Source: Paramecium sonneborni
Lineage: Eukaryota; Ciliophora; Oligohymenophorea; Peniculida; Parameciidae
Reading direction: 5' to 3'
DNA: 64,000 nt
Assembly (NCBI GenBank): GCA_905182985.1
Contig: CAJJDN010000014.1
Location: forward strand, 124,001-188,000
The stretch's first letter is position 1. Each line of letters starts with the position of its first letter. A model generated the notes under the pieces. The model made no database searches, was not told where the DNA came from, and was given only the letters and a program-made list of their open reading frames with translations. The position numbers and the translations under genes were made by a program. Below, in pieces: positions 1 to 9,719 of the stretch.

Positions 1-608
1 AGGGCCAATATTCTTAGGAGAATGCAAAATTGCATTTTATAAGAAAAATAGGGGATAGAATATGAATAAGAAGTTTTAGTTGATTTGATTTTAAAATTTA
101 AGATTTTATTTTGCTTTAAAATGTCTTAAAAGAAGCCACAAATGCAAGTTGAGTAAGTTTTTGGATTAGATGGTGTAGATAAAAGGTTCCAGAAAACATA
201 GTAAAGAAGACTGCAAGAGATACCAAATTGAGAGAAGCTGTTGCTAAGAGAAGAACAGACAGATTAGCAGCAAACAAAACAAGAAGAGCTTAATGGGAAA
301 AGAATGCATAAGCTTATCAAAATGAATACTAAGCTGCTGATAAGAGCCTAGTTGATAACATACGTAAGGCAAAAACTGAAGGTGGATTCTATGTACCAGC
401 AGAAGCTAGATTAATATTGGTGGTCAGAATCAGAGGGTATTTATTAGTGATATATATAACAGTATCAACACCTTGAATCCACAAGTCAGATAAACATTGA
501 GACTTTTGAAATTGAGATAACTTCATAATGCAGCCTTTGTTAGAGTCAATAAGGCTACAATTGAAATGATTAGAAAGGTTGAGCCATATGTGACTTATGG
601 ATATCCAT
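1..608. repeat. Left copy of a 608-bp exact duplication (unmerged contig end)
   Basis: Bases 1-608 are repeated without visible difference at 1169-1776 (offset 1168), and the copy stops exactly at the single N at 609. It holds the last codons of the gene annotated at 696-1256 and the first two thirds of RPL7. An identical copy that ends at a gap character is the expected look of two contigs that overlap but were not merged. If so, the match should continue to the left of this window. Confidence 0.9.
121..608 (+). CDS. Truncated duplicate of the RPL7 gene (assembly copy)
   Basis: This is the start of the same gene described at 1289-2116: the ATG is at 121 and the first two tiny introns are present. 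The reading frame stops at the N gap inside the conserved part of the protein. It should not be counted as a second RPL7 gene. The intact copy lies 1168 bp downstream and matches it base for base over the whole overlap. Confidence 0.85.
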
Positions 609-609
609 N
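609..609. other. Single-N scaffold join
   Basis: One N joins a contig ending in partial RPL7 to a contig that starts about 560 bp upstream of the same RPL7 sequence. The order implied across this N is therefore not real. Confidence 0.9.
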
Positions 610-695
610 AAATAAAAATTGAAATAAATCCAATAATCACTAAAAAAACCATTGTATATGATAAAATATACATTTTTACTATACAAATTATCGCA

Positions 696-1256
696 ATGAG
701 TTCAATAATTTATTTCCTCAATTAAATGTTTACTAAACTTAAAAATATTAAGAAAAAGTAGATTCAAATTTTAGATATCATTTCAATTTACTTTCCATAA
801 ATATAGGACTATAAAATAAGATTCAATTTTTTAGGATAAATTAGTTCGGTAACAACTTTAGATAATGAAAAAAGAAATCTTCAATAATGGAGATAATTTT
901 ATTAAAAATATTCATAATCAGCTAAAGAAAAATTGAAATTAAAGAATGTTATTTATTAATTATCAAGGTAAATTATTTATATATTTAGATTATAATATAT
1001 ATGCATGTCTTTATAAGATAGAGAGACTTTAATGAATACTCATACGATTGGAATAAAATTAAATTTATAATAGGAGATTCAAACTGAAACATCAACGATA
1101 GAGTTAAATGAAATAGAGGATCCAATAGTATTAAGAAGTTCAGATATGGATTTATTAAGCTAACCTATAGGGCCAATATTCTTAGGAGAATGCAAAATTG
1201 CATTTTATAAGAAAAATAGGGGATAGAATATGAATAAGAAGTTTTAGTTGATTTGA
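696..1256 (+). CDS. Unrecognised 179-residue protein
   Basis: Read with TAA/TAG as glutamine, the ATG at 696 opens a frame that continues across one 21-nt GTA...TAG intron (968-988) to TGA at 1254-1256. The spliced length is exactly 180 codons, which supports the model. The product is hydrophilic, rich in Lys, Gln, Ile and Leu in its first half, more acidic in the middle (a stretch reading ETSTIELNEIEDP) and basic at the end. I see no signal peptide, membrane segment or familiar domain. The stop lies 32 bp before the RPL7 start, so the two genes are closely packed in tandem. The 3' end is repeated at 1-88 because of the contig overlap. Function unknown. Confidence 0.6.
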
Positions 1257-1776
1257 TTTTAAAATTTAAGATTTTATTTTGCTTTAAAATGTCTTAAAAG
1301 AAGCCACAAATGCAAGTTGAGTAAGTTTTTGGATTAGATGGTGTAGATAAAAGGTTCCAGAAAACATAGTAAAGAAGACTGCAAGAGATACCAAATTGAG
1401 AGAAGCTGTTGCTAAGAGAAGAACAGACAGATTAGCAGCAAACAAAACAAGAAGAGCTTAATGGGAAAAGAATGCATAAGCTTATCAAAATGAATACTAA
1501 GCTGCTGATAAGAGCCTAGTTGATAACATACGTAAGGCAAAAACTGAAGGTGGATTCTATGTACCAGCAGAAGCTAGATTAATATTGGTGGTCAGAATCA
1601 GAGGGTATTTATTAGTGATATATATAACAGTATCAACACCTTGAATCCACAAGTCAGATAAACATTGAGACTTTTGAAATTGAGATAACTTCATAATGCA
1701 GCCTTTGTTAGAGTCAATAAGGCTACAATTGAAATGATTAGAAAGGTTGAGCCATATGTGACTTATGGATATCCAT
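1169..1776. repeat. Right copy of the 608-bp exact duplication
   Basis: Counterpart of bases 1-608. Here the sequence continues intact on both sides, so this is the copy to trust. Confidence 0.9.
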
Positions 1777-2116
1777 CAAGAGCTGTCATCAAAAATCTTA
1801 TTTACAAGAGAGGATATGCCAAAATTAATGGTTAAAGAATCCCAATCACAAACAACAATGTTATTGAATAATAATTAGGAAAAGTTGGAATTCACAGTAT
1901 TGAAGACCTTATCCATGAAATTGTTACAGTAGGAGCTCATTTCAAAGAAGCAAACAGATTCTTATGGTAATAAATTTATTAATAAATTTTAATAGGGCAT
2001 TCAAATTGAGAGGACCAAGAGGTGGCTTTATTGCTAAGAGAAGATCATTCATCAATTAAGGAGATTGGGGAAATAGAGAAGATCTCATCAATGATCTTGT
2101 TAAGAGAATGATTTGA
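1289..2116 (+). CDS. RPL7: 60S ribosomal protein L7 (uL30 family)
   Basis: Structural protein of the large cytosolic ribosomal subunit. After splicing three introns (1321-1346, 1605-1630, 1967-1995; 26, 26 and 29 nt), the frame gives the basic eukaryote-specific N-terminal extension ([19 protein letters not shown]...), then [29 protein letters not shown] and AYPYV-like [10 protein letters not shown]. The end carries [14 protein letters not shown] and [10 protein letters not shown], all typical of eukaryotic L7. The length is about 248 residues, normal for the family. At least a dozen in-frame TAA/TAG codons fall at glutamine positions, which makes this gene a good anchor for the genetic code. 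The start was chosen at the first ATG, because the upstream frame belongs to the previous gene. Confidence 0.97.
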
Positions 2117-2383
2117 TTGAACATTAATTATATATACATTAATAAAAAAATATCAATTATTTAGTACAATTTTTATATTGAAAATATATAGTTTGAATGA
2201 TTTAATTATGCATTATTTTAATTTGTTAAATTTAATATTTTTAGAAAGATGAATTTCATAGGCTTGATAAATTATGAAGAAATGATTAATCATCTTATTA
2301 GAATTACAAAATATTATTATAATCAAAATATTTCTGCTGTTTTTTACCCTTAATATAAATAATTATTTTTTATTGAATAAAAA

Positions 2384-3391
2384 ATGTTATAACCAAGACC
2401 CCCATTCCCATCAGGATAGATGGATTTAATTTTAGGAAAGACAGAAAGCTATGGAGCATTATTTTTAAGTGGAATTGAAGCAGCTTTGAATCCATAATTA
2501 ATGCAATAAAACTAGATTGGAGCAGTTTTAACAGTGGGTACAGAATTGTCAAATCTAAAATTCGATTGTGTATAAAAAGTAATATATATTGACAAAGTTT
2601 AGTTGATTATGTTACATGATACAGCTTATGATCCAATAAGAAGATATTTTGAAGAAGCCATCCATTTTATTGATGAATAAAGAAAAACTAAGAACGTTTT
2701 AGTTCACTGTTTTGTTGGAGTTAGTAGAAGTGCTACATTGATTATAGCCTATTTAATGCAAATGTATAATTACTCACTTCAAGCTGCACTTACATTTCTA
2801 ATCAGTAGGAGACCTTAAATTAACCCTAATCCAGGATTTATGCAATAATTATAGCAATTTGATTATGAATTAAACAAAAGAAGATAACAAAGACCTGCAA
2901 GCACTTAATATGTTAGATAACATTATGACAGAGATAGAAGAGAATCTATTGAAGTAAGATCAACTAGACAATTTCCTACATCAAGCCCATTAAAAAGAGT
3001 CAATTAAAAAGCAATGTCAACCAAATCATTGTTTCTAACTCCAAAAAAAAATGAAGCTTAAAATTATTTTAATTTTACTCCTGCCGTTAAACCTAATAAT
3101 AATCCAATAGAAATTAAATAAATTATAAAAAGTGCATAAAATTTGGATAACGGAGTCTTGAGATAATCTAATTATTTTGGGAATAATACCAAAAAGTTAG
3201 CTGAAACTGCTATTAATGGATTTAAATCAGCTAATTCATTTTGTAAGACTTTCTCTAATCATTTTCCTATGGCTAAAAACCAAATACTAGCATAAACCTA
3301 AACTTTATTAAGGAGAACTCAAGGCTCTGGATTGGGAAATAAAGGAAGATAACCAATCAGAGCTTAAACTAAGATTGAATATAATATTTGA
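2384..3391 (+). CDS. Dual-specificity protein phosphatase
   Basis: Removes phosphate from Tyr and Ser/Thr of proteins. The catalytic signature is clear: VHCFVGVSRSATLIIAYLM around residues 110-128 fits HCxxGxxRS, with the nucleophilic Cys and phosphate-binding Arg present. It is followed by the family motif of a helix and RRP..NPNPGFMQQL. The general acid loop looks like MLHDTAYD. The catalytic domain covers roughly residues 10-165; the remaining 170 residues are a Ser/Asn/Gln-rich, basic and probably disordered tail. A 24-nt GTA...TAG stretch at about 2577-2600 is probably an intron: it keeps the frame, and its removal improves the fit to the family. The stop is only 2 bp from the stop of the convergent kelch gene. 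Confidence 0.9.
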
Positions 3392-3393
3392 TG

Positions 3394-5029
3394 TCATTTT
3401 AAATCATTATACTTCCAGAATGCCCCATCAAATATTAAAATTCTTCTTTAATCATGAGCGCAATTCCCTTAATTATCCAAAACTACATTTTATAATGCCC
3501 AAATTTTTCCCTGATGAATAATTGGTGTATTATTCCAAAATCCTTCTGCTTAAGGAAGCTGTTTAGTATAAATTACTTTTGCTATTTTATCATTTATTTC
3601 TAAAATAGTGCATTCTTTTGATCCTTTATTATTTTCTGAATATCCACCAAATATCATCAATTAATTTTATTCTATTTAAATTGAACTCATCATTGATGCC
3701 ATTGATGTCAATTAAGATGTTATTGTACAAGAAACCCAATTGTCTTTCTACAAAAATTCTATTTATTAATTTATCTTCATATTTTGCACTAAAATAATAT
3801 ATATTTATACTTATTCCTCCAGCTACCGTTACAGTATCATTAAAAATACTAACACTAGGTGATCCTAATGCATTACTTAAATTTGGATATTTTATAATTC
3901 TCTTATTTGTACAATCAAATGATTCACATTAATTTGTTATCTAAATATTATCTAAGTAACCACCAATGAAATAAAGTTCATTTTATTTCCAAATTAAACC
4001 ATGAGAACTTCTTCCATAATTCATTTGTCCTATTTCCTATAATTGATAGTTTTAAAAATTAAATTAATAAATCCTATTGCTTTTCTTTTTATTTGGCAAA
4101 GATCCTCCTGTTAAATAAATTTGGCCATCAGGAGTTATTATTGATTTTGAAAATGGTAATACTTCAACATAATTTGAAATTTAAACTGGTCTCCATAATT
4201 AGTCAGGTAAACTTAAGTCATATAACCAAAGCACTGATTTACCTGTTTCAAAAAAGTGTAATAATTTATACTTATTTCTAAAATATTCGTTTTATTAAAG
4301 GTATGTTTCTTAATAAACCTAAGATATTTGACTAGTATTGAGTAACAAGTTATTTTAGAGTGGAATAAAATCAATTAATACATAATTTGACAACGCTTAT
4401 TATATATGTTGTAAATTTGCTTAATTTATTTAAATCATTGATGGATTATTTTATTGTAAATTTTATAAATTTTTCATCACTTTCCTAAACTTAAGTTGAT
4501 TTTTTTTAATATCCAAACTACAGATATTCTTTATTGCATTCATTTAGTTTGAACTTTCCAACTCAACTAATCGATTCTCTAAATCATCTAGAAAATTTTA
4601 AACATTTTCTTATTATTAAATGAAAATTTATTATTGATTTGTTTAGGATTCTATATATTGTTTATATTAATCTTCTAGCAATGTAAAGTATTGATTAACT
4701 AAATTCATTACATTCTCCTGAGCCTTTTTAATATCTTTTATTGTCTGATCTTCATATTCAGTTTAATGATATTGGTTTACTAGAGATTAAATTTTTTACA
4801 TCTCAATTATCCCTGATTTTATTTTTTTTTAACATTGAAGTTTTACATTTTAAAAACTTTCAATATCTGCAGTAGTAGCTAATTAATTATGATATTATTT
4901 ATGTGATTCAACGCATTCTGAACATAAAGGTTTCAAACAATCTGCAGTTTAACAAAAGTATATCAATTACTCTGTTGGATGATTTTAACAAAACTATTTT
5001 ACTAAAAAGGTTTAAGTTGTCTAACTCAT
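3394..5029 (-). CDS. B-box zinc finger / kelch-repeat protein
   Basis: Starting at the ATG at 5029 (minus strand), the N-terminus reads FCQNHPTEQLIYFC...CLKPLCSEC.ESH, a B-box zinc finger with Cys/His ligands in order (residues about 12-45). The middle, rich in Lys, Gln, Leu and Ile, looks coiled-coil. The C-terminal half carries kelch-type blades: repeated hydrophobic beta strands ending in GG (IFGGYSEN), then Trp (GFWNNTPIIHQGKIWAL). Short introns interrupt it; I did not fix every exon border. B-box plus kelch proteins usually act as adaptors or ubiquitin-ligase-like scaffolds, but no RING finger is visible here, so enzymatic activity is not supported. It is convergent with the phosphatase gene. 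Confidence 0.75.
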
Positions 5030-5408
5030 AAATTTTAAATTTAATTATTTAATCAAAAATAAAAATAATAAAACTTTAAAAAATCTTCTATTGATAATTT
5101 AATTAATATTTTTTAAGGATTTGAGGCCTTTCAAAGTGATAATCAAAATTAAAGTAAATAAAATTGAGATTTAAACTTTAATCATCAGTAAAATTGAATA
5201 GAGATTTTTATTTTTTTATTAAATATCTACCTTAAACACAATGTTTCTCTAAAATAAATCAACTCTCTCTTTTCAACCTTTTCATTTATAATCCAGTTTA
5301 ATAGTTTTATTTATTTCTATATCATAAAATTAAGTTAAATCAATTAACTAAATTTGTTTTTATTTTATTATTAAAATACAAAATATTCATTAAAACTATA
5401 TAACAATC
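5030..5408. other. Intergenic, AT-rich
   Basis: No open frame with coding character in either direction was recognised. It holds the probable promoter of the B-box/kelch gene on one side and the 3' flank of the secreted-protein gene on the other. Confidence 0.5.
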
Positions 5409-5938
5409 TCAAGAAACTATCAATAGTTCTATCAATTTTTTTGCACTATCTTTACAATTATTAAATATAATAGAATATTCTTCTCGACTTAAGTAATCAG
5501 CTGTTTACAATATCTTTAAAATTGATTTAGGGCTTTTTTATAAATAGAAAGATTACTTATTAATATAAGCGTATTCTGTTCTATGATAAAGGTTTAAATT
5601 TAAAAAATTATTTGCAGTTATTCTAGTAGCCTCATATCTATGACCATCTTCAGCTTCTTTATGGAATCCTATAATTAAGTGTTCCTTTTAATTTATTAAA
5701 GTAAATATAATATCAGGATGTTCCACTTAAATTCCAAAAAAGTCGAATTCCGCCTATCTCCATTTAATCATGATATTGGACTTTGAAATTCTTGATCAAT
5801 CTTTAAATTAGGTATGATTTTTGAATTAGAATAATAAAATCCATTATTTATTGGGCGTGGATAGCTTTATGAATTGAATGAGCTTGAGGAAAAACTATAA
5901 TTTCCAACTATAAATAAAGTTATAATGATCATCTTCAT
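5409..5938 (-). CDS. Secreted protein with a frame break; weakly NlpC/LRAT-like C-terminus
   Basis: The ATG at 5938 starts a signal-peptide-like N-terminus (MKMIIITLFIVG, then a Ser-rich stretch). The frame hits TGA near residue 54, while the neighbouring frame carries on with clear coding character to TGA at 5409. No GT...AG intron connects the two, so either a one-base sequence error or a real frameshift lies around 5750-5790. The second part has EEYSIIFNNCKDSAKKLIE, which resembles the Asn-Cys segment of papain-like LRAT/NlpC folds, where Cys is the nucleophile. That likeness is weak. Function is otherwise unknown. Confidence 0.5.
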
Positions 5939-6209
5939 GATAGAAATCAAAATATTTATTTTGATATAAATTTAAATTAGTTTCTTAATAAAAATAAGGA
6001 AATAAATAATATGTTTATATGGGTGTTTAGATAAGTTAACAAGTAATATTTAAATTTTGATAGTGTAAATGAAGAAATAAATATTTTATTTAATTTTTAA
6101 GTTTCTGATTAACTGAATATAATAACGATTTTAAATGGAAAATATTTATTAATTGATAAATATAAACTAAAAATAATAATTTATTTTAAATAATTATACC
6201 ATAAATAAA

Positions 6210-7099
6210 ATGAATAATTCAGATAAGATATCATGGTATCCAGGACACATGAAAAGAGCAATGGAAAATTTAGAAAAGAGAATATCAGATGTATAATTAT
6301 TTTTAGAATTGAGAGATGCTCGAGTGCCTTTTTCATCAAAAAATTATCATTTTGATAATTTAATGTAGGCTCATAATAAAGAGAAGATTATAATATTTAA
6401 TAAATTTGATTTATGCAATTAAGAAACAACAAATAAAATAATAGAAAAATACAAAAAAGTGGGTATTTAATGTATAGCAACATCAGCAAGGGAAAGATTA
6501 AATTTAAAGGAATTGATAATGATGACAAATGCATATAAATCAGCAAAATTTGCAACAGTAGGTATGTGGTTAATGATTTGTGGAATGCCTAATGTTGGCA
6601 AATCTACGATAATAAATTAATTAAGATAAACAACACCAAAATTAAATAAAAGGAAAGCAATAGCAAAATCAACAGCAAGTCCTTGTACAACTAAAAATGT
6701 AGCAGGGATGAAAATATGTGATGAACCTTTAGCTTATTTAGTTGATACCCCAGGAGTGATGATTCCAAATATTACAGAAGAAGAACAAGGAATCAAATTA
6801 GGAGTAAAACATAACAAATAATCTTTGAATAGTTGGTTGGATGTATAAAAGATAAAATAGTAACAAAAGAGAGAATTTTAGACTATTTAGTAAAAGAGAT
6901 GAATTAATAATAGATGGAAAAGTATTATAAAATTTATGGTTTAAATGAAAGACCTAAAACAGGTGGTGAATATATGTTGGCTGTAAGGGAGAGATACAAT
7001 CATTATAATTATGAGACCACAATAGATTTTATATTAAATGGATTTAGAATTGGAAAATTAGGAAATATTACTTTGGATAGTGTAGACTTATTAAATTGA
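6210..7099 (+). CDS. MTG1: Circularly permuted GTPase MTG1 / RbgA (YlqF) family
   Basis: Ribosome-assembly GTPase of the MTG1/RbgA type, normally acting on the large subunit in mitochondria. The G motifs appear in permuted order: the family signature WYPGHMKRAM near the start, NKFD (G4, residues about 64-67), TSAR (G5-like), then the P-loop GMPNVGKST (about 125), then DTPG (G3). The G2 stretch reads PCTTKN instead of the usual PGTT, a small departure. One 29-nt intron (6804-6832) lies right before LVGCIKDKIV. Length is 286 residues, normal for the family. No obvious mitochondrial presequence is visible; residue 1 lies only 8 residues before the WYPGHM motif. Confidence 0.93.
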
Positions 7100-7167
7100 G
7101 TATTCTAGAACATTCATTTAACGAAATAAATCATAAAATTAGACACATATAAATAAATTTATTGCAA

Positions 7168-7841
7168 ATGTCATTCTATCCAGGATTCTACCCATAATAT
7201 ACATAACCACTTGCAGCATCATTTGCAGCTCCTCTTGCTTATCCTCAAACATCATTTGTTAGACCTGTTGCAACTACTCCTATTTACACATCTCCAGCTC
7301 CTGTTTATACAGCTCCTGCTCCTGTTTATACAGCACCTGCTCCAGTTGTCACTTAATCAGTTGTCTAACCAGTTGTCTAATCAGTTGTCTAACCAGTTGT
7401 TGCTGCTTAACCAGCAATCAAGGGAGAATCCAGAGTTGAATATAGAGAGTATTAAAGACCAGTTGTTGAATATGAGACTGAGACTATCGAAGTTTAAAAG
7501 CCTGTTACTAAATATGTTACAGATTATTACCCTGTTGAATATTAAACTGATTACATTCCAAGAACTGTTTATGAGACCTAAACAGAATATGTACCTGTTT
7601 AAAAAACAATTCCAAGAGTTGAATATGAAGCAGTAGAGAGATAAGTGTAAAGAGTTGTAAGAAGAGTTATTTATTTATTTAGCCTGCTGCCCCTGTTTAA
7701 TATGCTCCCGCTCCTCTGACATATTCAGTTGCTTAACCAGTTTAATAAGTTGTCACTTAACCTGTAGCTTCATATGCAACACCTTTAACATATTCTGCAG
7801 TCAGACCTGCATATTATGGTGGATACCCATATTATTATTGA
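7168..7841 (+). CDS. Epiplasmin/articulin-like cortical cytoskeleton protein
   Basis: A 215-residue protein of very biased composition. The N- and C-terminal parts are Pro/Val/Ala/Tyr/Thr-rich with short repeats (APVYTAP repeated three times, VVQPVVQS repeated). The centre is charged, with several copies of a V-E-Y core: SRVEYREY, PVVEYETE, YPVEYQTD, QTEYVPVQ, PRVEYEAV. Epiplasmins, which build the membrane skeleton under the Paramecium surface, have such VEY-type central repeats between Pro/Val/Tyr-rich ends, and this is the basis of the call. A 26-nt intron (7657-7682) restores the frame. The codon pattern here leaves a second frame open as well, which is only a shadow. Structural role inferred. 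Confidence 0.65.
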
Positions 7842-7888
7842 TTGACAAGAGTTTAATATAAAATCCAAATTATATATAAATTTTCTTT

Positions 7889-9340
7889 ATGAGTCAAAGT
7901 AGTTAGCAAAGAGTATTTATGAATCGATTTATTGTTAAAAAGAAGATTTCATCAGGAGCTTTTGGAGTCGTCTTTTTAGTCTTTGATAAATAAACAAATT
8001 AAGATGCTGCATTAAAATTGGAGAAAGAAGATAATGAAGAAATTAGATCTTTGGAAAGAGAAGTAGAAATAATTAAATAATTAAATGATGCTGAAGGTAC
8101 TCCTAAATTAATTTGGTATGGAAATGAAAGTGAATTTAATATAATGGTTATCTAATTGTTAGGAAGAGATTTAGCATATTATTTCAGATAGCAAAAGAAG
8201 TTCAGCTTAAAATGTACTATTCAAATTGCTCATGATTGTGTAAATATTTTAAGAAATATACATAATAAAAATGTTGTTCATAGAGATCTTAAACCAGAAA
8301 ATATATTGATGTCTAAAGATAATGATGGTATATATATTGTTGATTTTGGAATAAGTAAAATATATAACATTTAAGGAGAACATATGTAATATATTAGTAT
8401 TATTATATAGGCCATTTAGATGTGATAAAACTTTTATGGGAACTCCAAGATATGCTTCACTTGCTGCACATTTAGGTTATGAAATCTCAAGAAAAGATGA
8501 TTTGGAGTCACTTTTTTATGTAATTTTATATTTTCTTCGTGGCAGTTTACCATGGTAAAATTTACCAGTGTCAGAAAATGAAAGAACAAAAGCTGTTGGA
8601 GATATTAAATAAAATGTAGATTTAAATGAATTATGCATCAATCAACCTCATGAATTAGTAGAAATTCTCTAATATTTAAAATCCTTAAAATTTATAGATT
8701 AACCTAATTATCAGTATATTCTATAGCTACTGAATTAAATTGCAGAAAATAATTAATTTCTATTAGATGGAATTTATGATTGGACTGAAGGCTTAATGAA
8801 ATCAACTAAAAAATTTAGTTCTTTAGAATCTAAAAAGTCTTTTGAATTTAATAAAATTAAAGAATTCTCTCCTGGTAATATAATGAAAAGCTCTTCAAAA
8901 TTATCATAATAAATCATTTGGACAGTTAATGATTAATAGCTTCAACAAGTTGCGTATATTTTAATTAAATCTAGTCCTTCTTCTTAGCGTCACCTTTTGT
9001 TACCCCCTGATCCAAATAAAAAACCTGGATAAAGAACTGATCTTAGACATCAATCAAATTCTTCATCAAATTCTAATGTTGGAACTTTCAGTTCTATGTA
9101 AATTAAATATTTGCCTTCTCAAATTGAAAATTAAAAACCTACTTTTCTTCCAAATTGGAAATAAACTGATAGACAATAAGAATCTTAATATTAAGATTTA
9201 ATGGATGAAAATAATTTTGATGTTCCTTTGAATTACAAATATAAAAACTTCATCTAAACTTAAGCATTCGAGTAAAGATTGCAATATATTTTAGTCATCA
9301 TTACAAAAAATTCAATAAATTCCTTGAAACCACTATTTGA
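7889..9340 (+). CDS. Casein kinase 1-family protein kinase
   Basis: Ser/Thr kinase. In order: the glycine loop [10 protein letters not shown], a Lys in AALKLEKE, the catalytic loop [18 protein letters not shown] (DFG), and [15 protein letters not shown]. The last motif replaces APE and is the hallmark of the CK1 group. The kinase domain covers about residues 12-290. A Ser/Asn/Gln-rich tail of about 170 residues follows and is probably disordered. Two introns were used: 8386-8410 (25 nt) and, near the end, 9272-9294 (23 nt). With the second intron the frame ends at TGA 9338-9340 in a short basic helix; without it, it would run to 9380 through low-quality sequence. Confidence 0.9.
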
Positions 9341-9719
9341 CAAATAATTATTAATATATTTTTAATTTTTACATTTGTGATTCCTTTTAATAAAATAATA
9401 AGAATCAATAAAACTTATATAGTATCATTTGAACTCATAGTCAATCAAATAAAATCACATATAATTTAAATCAATAATAATTATTATTTAATAAATATAA
9501 CTTTTACTTAAATAGAAGAAAAAAAATAATATAAATTATATTAGAATAGCTATAATACAATTTAATTTTTATAAATAAATGATAATTGTTAATTAATCTA
9601 TTTTAAATAACTCAATTTTAAAATATATAGAAATTTTGATTTACAAGAAATTTATATCAAAGTTAATTCTATAAAAAGAAAAGGTTTATTAAAAAATTTG
9701 ATAGTAATAAAATTTATAT
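9341..9719. other. Intergenic, AT-rich
   Basis: Very AT-rich with A and T runs. No coding frame was recognised. It probably contains the promoter of the gene starting at 9720. Confidence 0.5.

Noticed and set aside
1..1776. Real tandem duplication of RPL7
   Set aside because: The copies are identical and end exactly at a gap; the same happens at two other gaps, so contig overlap is the simpler reading.
7211..7636. 141-codon Leu/Gln-rich frame
   Set aside because: It is an out-of-frame shadow of the epiplasmin-like gene; the true frame gives regular APVYTAP and VEY repeats.
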